Below, piece by piece: positions 60,931-64,000 of a DNA stretch of 64,000 bases; position 1 is the stretch's first letter, and each line of letters starts with the position of its first letter. The notes below the pieces were generated by a model that ran no database searches, was not told the DNA's origin, and was given only the letters and a program-made list of their open reading frames with translations. The stretch is from Bacteroidia bacterium. Lineage in GTDB: Bacteria > Bacteroidota > Bacteroidia > J057. Location of the stretch: positions 1-64,000 of the forward strand of contig JAUIKF010000038.1 of NCBI GenBank assembly GCA_030430575.1. The letters are read 5' to 3'. Position numbers and translations under genes: made by a program.

Positions 60931-61665
60931 TTACTTCCACCCACTTTGGTGGACCTGCTTGATTTTTCGCATGGTATCGCTGTTGAGCCTTTTTCCTGCC
61001 TTATCCATGAGATTGATCTCCGACTTCATCGTGTCCAGCTTCTTCATCGACTCTGCGGGGTGTCCCGTTTTATGCAGGAAGCGCGCAAAGGCCATGCGTT
61101 GGGGATAATTGGCGTAGGTTACGTCCATCGAGCGGAACTCTTCCGTGGCGCGCTCCGTCTGTCCTACAGCGTGTAAGGACAAGGCATAAGAAACCCGCTC
61201 CACCGCTTTCTTGAAATTGGGATCATCCGTGATTCGATCGCCCATTTGCACGACTTTTTCATATTCCTTCTCCAAATAATAGGCATGCAGCAATTTGGTC
61301 AGGATCGCAGGATCATTCTGATAGGTGCCTTTTAAGCACACTTCATAGTGCGCTATCGCTTCTCGGGCGGCCCCTCTGCGCAAATATTCATTGGCGAGGT
61401 TGAGGCGATTTTTGATTGTGTCGGAGAACGCCAGCTCTTTTTTGAGCTTATTCAACGTAGCATCCGTCGTGAAGGTCTGCTCCAGGGTTTCTGTCACCAG
61501 ATCGATATTTCGCTGATTGACAAAGTGATAATAGAAGTAAATCCCTGCTCCGATGAGGGGGATAAACAAGATGATAAAGTACCAATAGTATTCTCTGGAG
61601 TTTTGATACGCATGGTAGAGACAAAACATCTGCAAGAGAAATATTGGGGAGTATAACCCAACCAT
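60931..61665 (-). CDS. Membrane-anchored TPR protein
   Basis: 244 residues. An N-terminal hydrophobic region with two segments (about 3-20 and 27-47, YWYFIILFIPLIGAGIYFYY) resembles PLDc_N-type membrane anchors. Residues of about 80-235 are TPR-like helices (RLNLANEYLRRGAAREAIAH, LLHAYYLEKEYEKVVQMGD). Topology puts the TPR part on one side of the inner membrane. Partner unknown. Confidence 0.7.
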   Translation of the reverse strand: MVGLYSPIFLLQMFCLYHAYQNSREYYWYFIILFIPLIGAGIYFYYHFVNQRNIDLVTETLEQTFTTDATLNKLKKELAFSDTIKNRLNLANEYLRRGAAREAIAHYEVCLKGTYQNDPAILTKLLHAYYLEKEYEKVVQMGDRITDDPNFKKAVERVSYALSLHAVGQTERATEEFRSMDVTYANYPQRMAFARFLHKTGHPAESMKKLDTMKSEINLMDKAGKRLNSDTMRKIKQVHQSGWK

Positions 61666-61799
61666 AGGGGAATTATTGATTATGAAATTGACGAAAGATA
61701 CCTATGCAGAGGGACCATTTCCAAATATGAACAAAAAAAGGTGTTTAAGAAAAATGGTACTCGATCCTTTTTGGGGAGGTTAAAGAAATAAGCCACTTT

Positions 61800-61829
61800 T
61801 TGAACTTGAACTTGAATTTGAATTTGAAC
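61800..61829. repeat. TTGAAY hexamer x5
   Basis: TTGAAC TTGAAC TTGAAT TTGAAT TTGAAC, 61 bp before the cyclase start. Slippage here could alter its leader. Confidence 0.85.
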
Positions 61830-61890
61830 TTTCACCTGCTTTCAATCAAATGCGTTTTCCCTGAAAAATATCGTATTTTTAGCCCTCCTC

Positions 61891-64000
61891 ATGAAGAAAC
61901 AAAAGACTCGAAGACTGGCCGCCATCATGTTCACCGACATTGTCGGCTATACCGCCCTCATGCAGCAGGATGAAAAAGCAGCAGCAGCTGTACGGGAAAA
62001 CCATCGGCGTGTATTTGAGCAATGCCACGATCGCCATCATGGCGAGATCTTACAATACTTTGGCGATGGCACCCTGAGTGTGTTCCAAAGCGGCGTGGAA
62101 GCCGTGGAATGTGCCGTTGCTATTCAGCACGCGTTGAGGGAAGGGGAACCTGTTCCGCTCAGGATCGGGCTACATGTGGGAGACATCGTCTTCGACGGGA
62201 CGGATGTATACGGAGACGGCGTCAATGTGGCATCCAGGATTGAAAGTATGGGGGTTTCAGGCGCCATTCTGCTATCTGGGAAGCTCAATGACGAACTCAA
62301 AAATCATACGCAGGTCTCGACGCAGTCTTTAGGCTATTTTGAGTTCAAAAATGTCAAGAAGCCGCTGGAGGTATTTGCGGTGAGCAATGAAGGGCTGGCC
62401 ATTCCTTTACCGACCGAACTCAAAGGCAAACAGCAAAAATTAGCCAAAACCATTGCCGTCCTGCCATTTGTCAACATGAGTTCCAGCGAAGACAACGAGT
62501 ACTTCAGCGATGGCATGACAGAGGAGATCATCAATGCGTTAGCCAAGATCAAAGGGCTAAAAGTAACCTCCAGAACCTCTTCCTTTTTTTTCAAAAACAA
62601 GAATATCCCTATCCCTCAAATCGGTAAAGAACTGAACGTCTCTACCATTCTGGAAGGCAGCATCCGCCTGGCAGGTAATAAAATGCGCCTTACGGCCCAG
62701 CTGATTGATGTGAAAGACGACTTTCACTTCTGGTCTGAGACTTTTGATCGCTCGATGGAGGATATCTTCGCGGTTCAGGATGAAATCAGCTTGTTGATTG
62801 CGGATAAATTGCGAGAGCATATCGGGCATTTTGAGATTGACGAGCAGTTGGTCGAGGCGCCTGAGCTATCAGTTGATAAGTATAAGCAATACTTGAAAGG
62901 CAGGTATCATTTGCTCAAGATGAGCCGTCAAGACATCGAAAAGGGGCTTTCGATATTGACACAGGTGATCGATACCGATGCCCAATTTCCGTTGGCGTAT
63001 TTGGGCGTGCATTTGGGCTACTCCTTGCTGGGGACACTGGGACTGATGCCTGCTGAAGAGGCTTTTGCAAAAGGGAAACCCTTCTTGGATAAGGCCATTG
63101 CGTTAAACGAAAATCTCCCAGAATGCCAGCTGCACCTTTCCTATGCCGCTTTTCTGGAGGAATGGGATTTAGCCAAAACCTATTTCCATTTAAACAAATC
63201 CTTTGACCTACGCCCCTCTGTCGAGTACTACCAATCCATGACATCTACCCTAGGGGCAGAAGGAAAATTTGATGCCGCCGCCAATTTCATAGAAACTGCA
63301 CTCCAGCTAGATCCGTTTTCGGCGATCAATTATCACCTCAAAGGGTTTATCTTTTACTCGCAGGGGAAGCATAAAAAAGCGCTCAAATGGTTTGAAAAAA
63401 GTGTCAGCCTGAAATCTAATTTCAAGGTTTCCACCTTGTATCTGGGCCAAGCCTTGATCGTGTCTGGACAGCCAGGAGAAGCGCTTACGTACTTTCAGCA
63501 GCTACCAGCAGATGAAGGGGGGGACTTGATGGGGCTTGGGGGCACGACACTCGCCTATGCTGCGCTGGGAGACATCGAAAAAGCAGAATCAGGGGTCAAA
63601 AAGCTGGAAGAAGCGCTCAAAACGGATGTGATGGGAAGGGCCATCAATTTCCTTATCCTTTGCTACGCTACGCTCGGCAACCAGGAAAAAACGATCCATT
63701 GGATCGAGCAGGGCATCAGCTACCGATTGCCCATGATGCTCTATCTCTATTCGGAACCGATGCTCAAACCGATGCACAACAATCCGCGTTTTCAAGTATT
63801 GATGAAAGAAATACTAGGGGCGGAGACGACGGTGGATTTTACCAAAAAGAAGTATAAAAAATCGTTACTCAACGCAGACCTCCTCTCCCAATATCAGGCC
63901 CAGCTTTCAGAATTGATGGTCACCGATAGACCCTATCTGGACCCTGACCTGACCCTTCGCAGCCTCGCTGAGAGGATGAGCATTCCCCCCAATCAGTTGT
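61891..64000 (+). CDS. Adenylate/guanylate cyclase - TolB-like - TPR - (AraC-like) regulator, cut by window edge
   Basis: About 703 codons, open to the right edge. Residues 1-160 are a class III cyclase: IMFTDIVGYTALM (metal Asp), YFGDGTLSVF (second Asp), GLHVGDIVFDGTDVYGDGVN and VASRIESMG. The usual substrate-selecting Lys three residues before GD is Gln. About 185-300 is a TolB/FlgO-like domain (KTIAVLPFVNMSSSEDNEYF, GMTEEIINALAKI, RLTAQLIDVKDDFHFWSETF). About 320-650 are TPR-like helices. The last 20 residues (PDLTLRSLAERMSIPPNQL) look like the start of an AraC-type helix-turn-helix. One chain would couple cNMP synthesis or sensing to transcription. The TGA/stop lies outside. Confidence 0.85.
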   Translation, partial: MKKQKTRRLAAIMFTDIVGYTALMQQDEKAAAAVRENHRRVFEQCHDRHHGEILQYFGDGTLSVFQSGVEAVECAVAIQHALREGEPVPLRIGLHVGDIVFDGTDVYGDGVNVASRIESMGVSGAILLSGKLNDELKNHTQVSTQSLGYFEFKNVKKPLEVFAVSNEGLAIPLPTELKGKQQKLAKTIAVLPFVNMSSSEDNEYFSDGMTEEIINALAKIKGLKVTSRTSSFFFKNKNIPIPQIGKELNVSTILEGSIRLAGNKMRLTAQLIDVKDDFHFWSETFDRSMEDIFAVQDEISLLIADKLREHIGHFEIDEQLVEAPELSVDKYKQYLKGRYHLLKMSRQDIEKGLSILTQVIDTDAQFPLAYLGVHLGYSLLGTLGLMPAEEAFAKGKPFLDKAIALNENLPECQLHLSYAAFLEEWDLAKTYFHLNKSFDLRPSVEYYQSMTSTLGAEGKFDAAANFIETALQLDPFSAINYHLKGFIFYSQGKHKKALKWFEKSVSLKSNFKVSTLYLGQALIVSGQPGEALTYFQQLPADEGGDLMGLGGTTLAYAALGDIEKAESGVKKLEEALKTDVMGRAINFLILCYATLGNQEKTIHWIEQGISYRLPMMLYLYSEPMLKPMHNNPRFQVLMKEILGAETTVDFTKKKYKKSLLNADLLSQYQAQLSELMVTDRPYLDPDLTLRSLAERMSIPPNQL

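Noticed and set aside
61839-61882. TATTTTTAG box before the cyclase gene as a promoter
   Set aside because: No convincing TTTG box at the right spacing.
1-64000. CRISPR arrays, rRNA and tRNA genes
   Set aside because: No regularly spaced 25-40 bp repeats, no rRNA-like blocks, and no cloverleaf with a TTCGANTC-type arm was found by eye.

Overview
The window looks like chromosomal DNA from a Saprospiraceae- or Lewinella-like member of the Bacteroidota. The main evidence is six secreted proteins that end in a type IX secretion (T9SS) C-terminal sorting domain. There is also a DUF5916 outer-membrane protein, a NCS1 permease, and many short signal-peptide or lipoprotein genes, mostly without clear Shine-Dalgarno sites. 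No rRNA, tRNA, CRISPR array, transposase or integrase was seen. Both ends cut through genes. The left end cuts a frameshifted small-protein gene. The right end cuts a large cyclase-TolB-like-TPR regulator.

Layout. 1-9 kb: two secreted-protein genes at the left edge, an FMN reductase, a leucine-rich T9SS protein carrying two perfect palindromes inside its coding sequence, a NCS1 permease with an extra domain, an Rnl2-type RNA ligase, and a Crp/Fnr regulator beside a PaiB-like protein. 9-16.6 kb is the accessory region. It holds a BNR/GH105 polysaccharide enzyme followed by a decayed copy of its own 3' end, then an AT-rich ABC-ATPase-DUF4435 fusion (candidate PARIS/OLD-like phage defence) followed by an attC-like hairpin. 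After these come a NTF2-like protein, a 99-bp MITE, a VapBC-type toxin-antitoxin pair, an orphan XisI and a GyrI-like protein. 16.6-27 kb: TruA, a free-standing N-terminal module of an RluA-type enzyme, an RlmG-like methyltransferase, MORN-type lipoprotein, a T9SS hydrolase and a gammaproteobacterial-type RapA with its own 3'-end relic. 27-46 kb: surface and secreted proteins (cohesin/dockerin-like, DUF4397, cytochrome/YVTN, multicopper oxidase, sortilin-like propeller), VanZ, DUF4180, ClbS/DfsB and SUFU proteins. 46-53 kb: DUF5916 protein, then yeast-type cytosine deaminase, methylmalonate-semialdehyde dehydrogenase and class III aminotransferase. 53-64 kb: macro-domain protein, atypical SDR, a secreted-MORN/Nudix fusion, CNNM transporter, RsgA, GNAT, an RluA-GNAT fusion lacking the catalytic Asp, a TPR membrane protein and the truncated cyclase regulator.

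How genes fit together. The NCS1 permease, FCY1-like deaminase, class III aminotransferase and MMSDH are consistent with cytosine/uracil uptake and breakdown through beta-alanine and malonate semialdehyde. The middle pathway enzymes are not in this window. The T9SS proteins form a cell-surface set. The 12.6-16.6 kb genes look like a small defence/toxin-antitoxin island.

The window is rich in short repeats: a CTAG-ended MITE family (four copies, one invaded by a second MITE with visible 3-bp target duplications), covarying hairpins, a GAGACCGCTC repeat that overlaps or abuts the stop codon of three genes, and three orphan 3'-end gene fragments.
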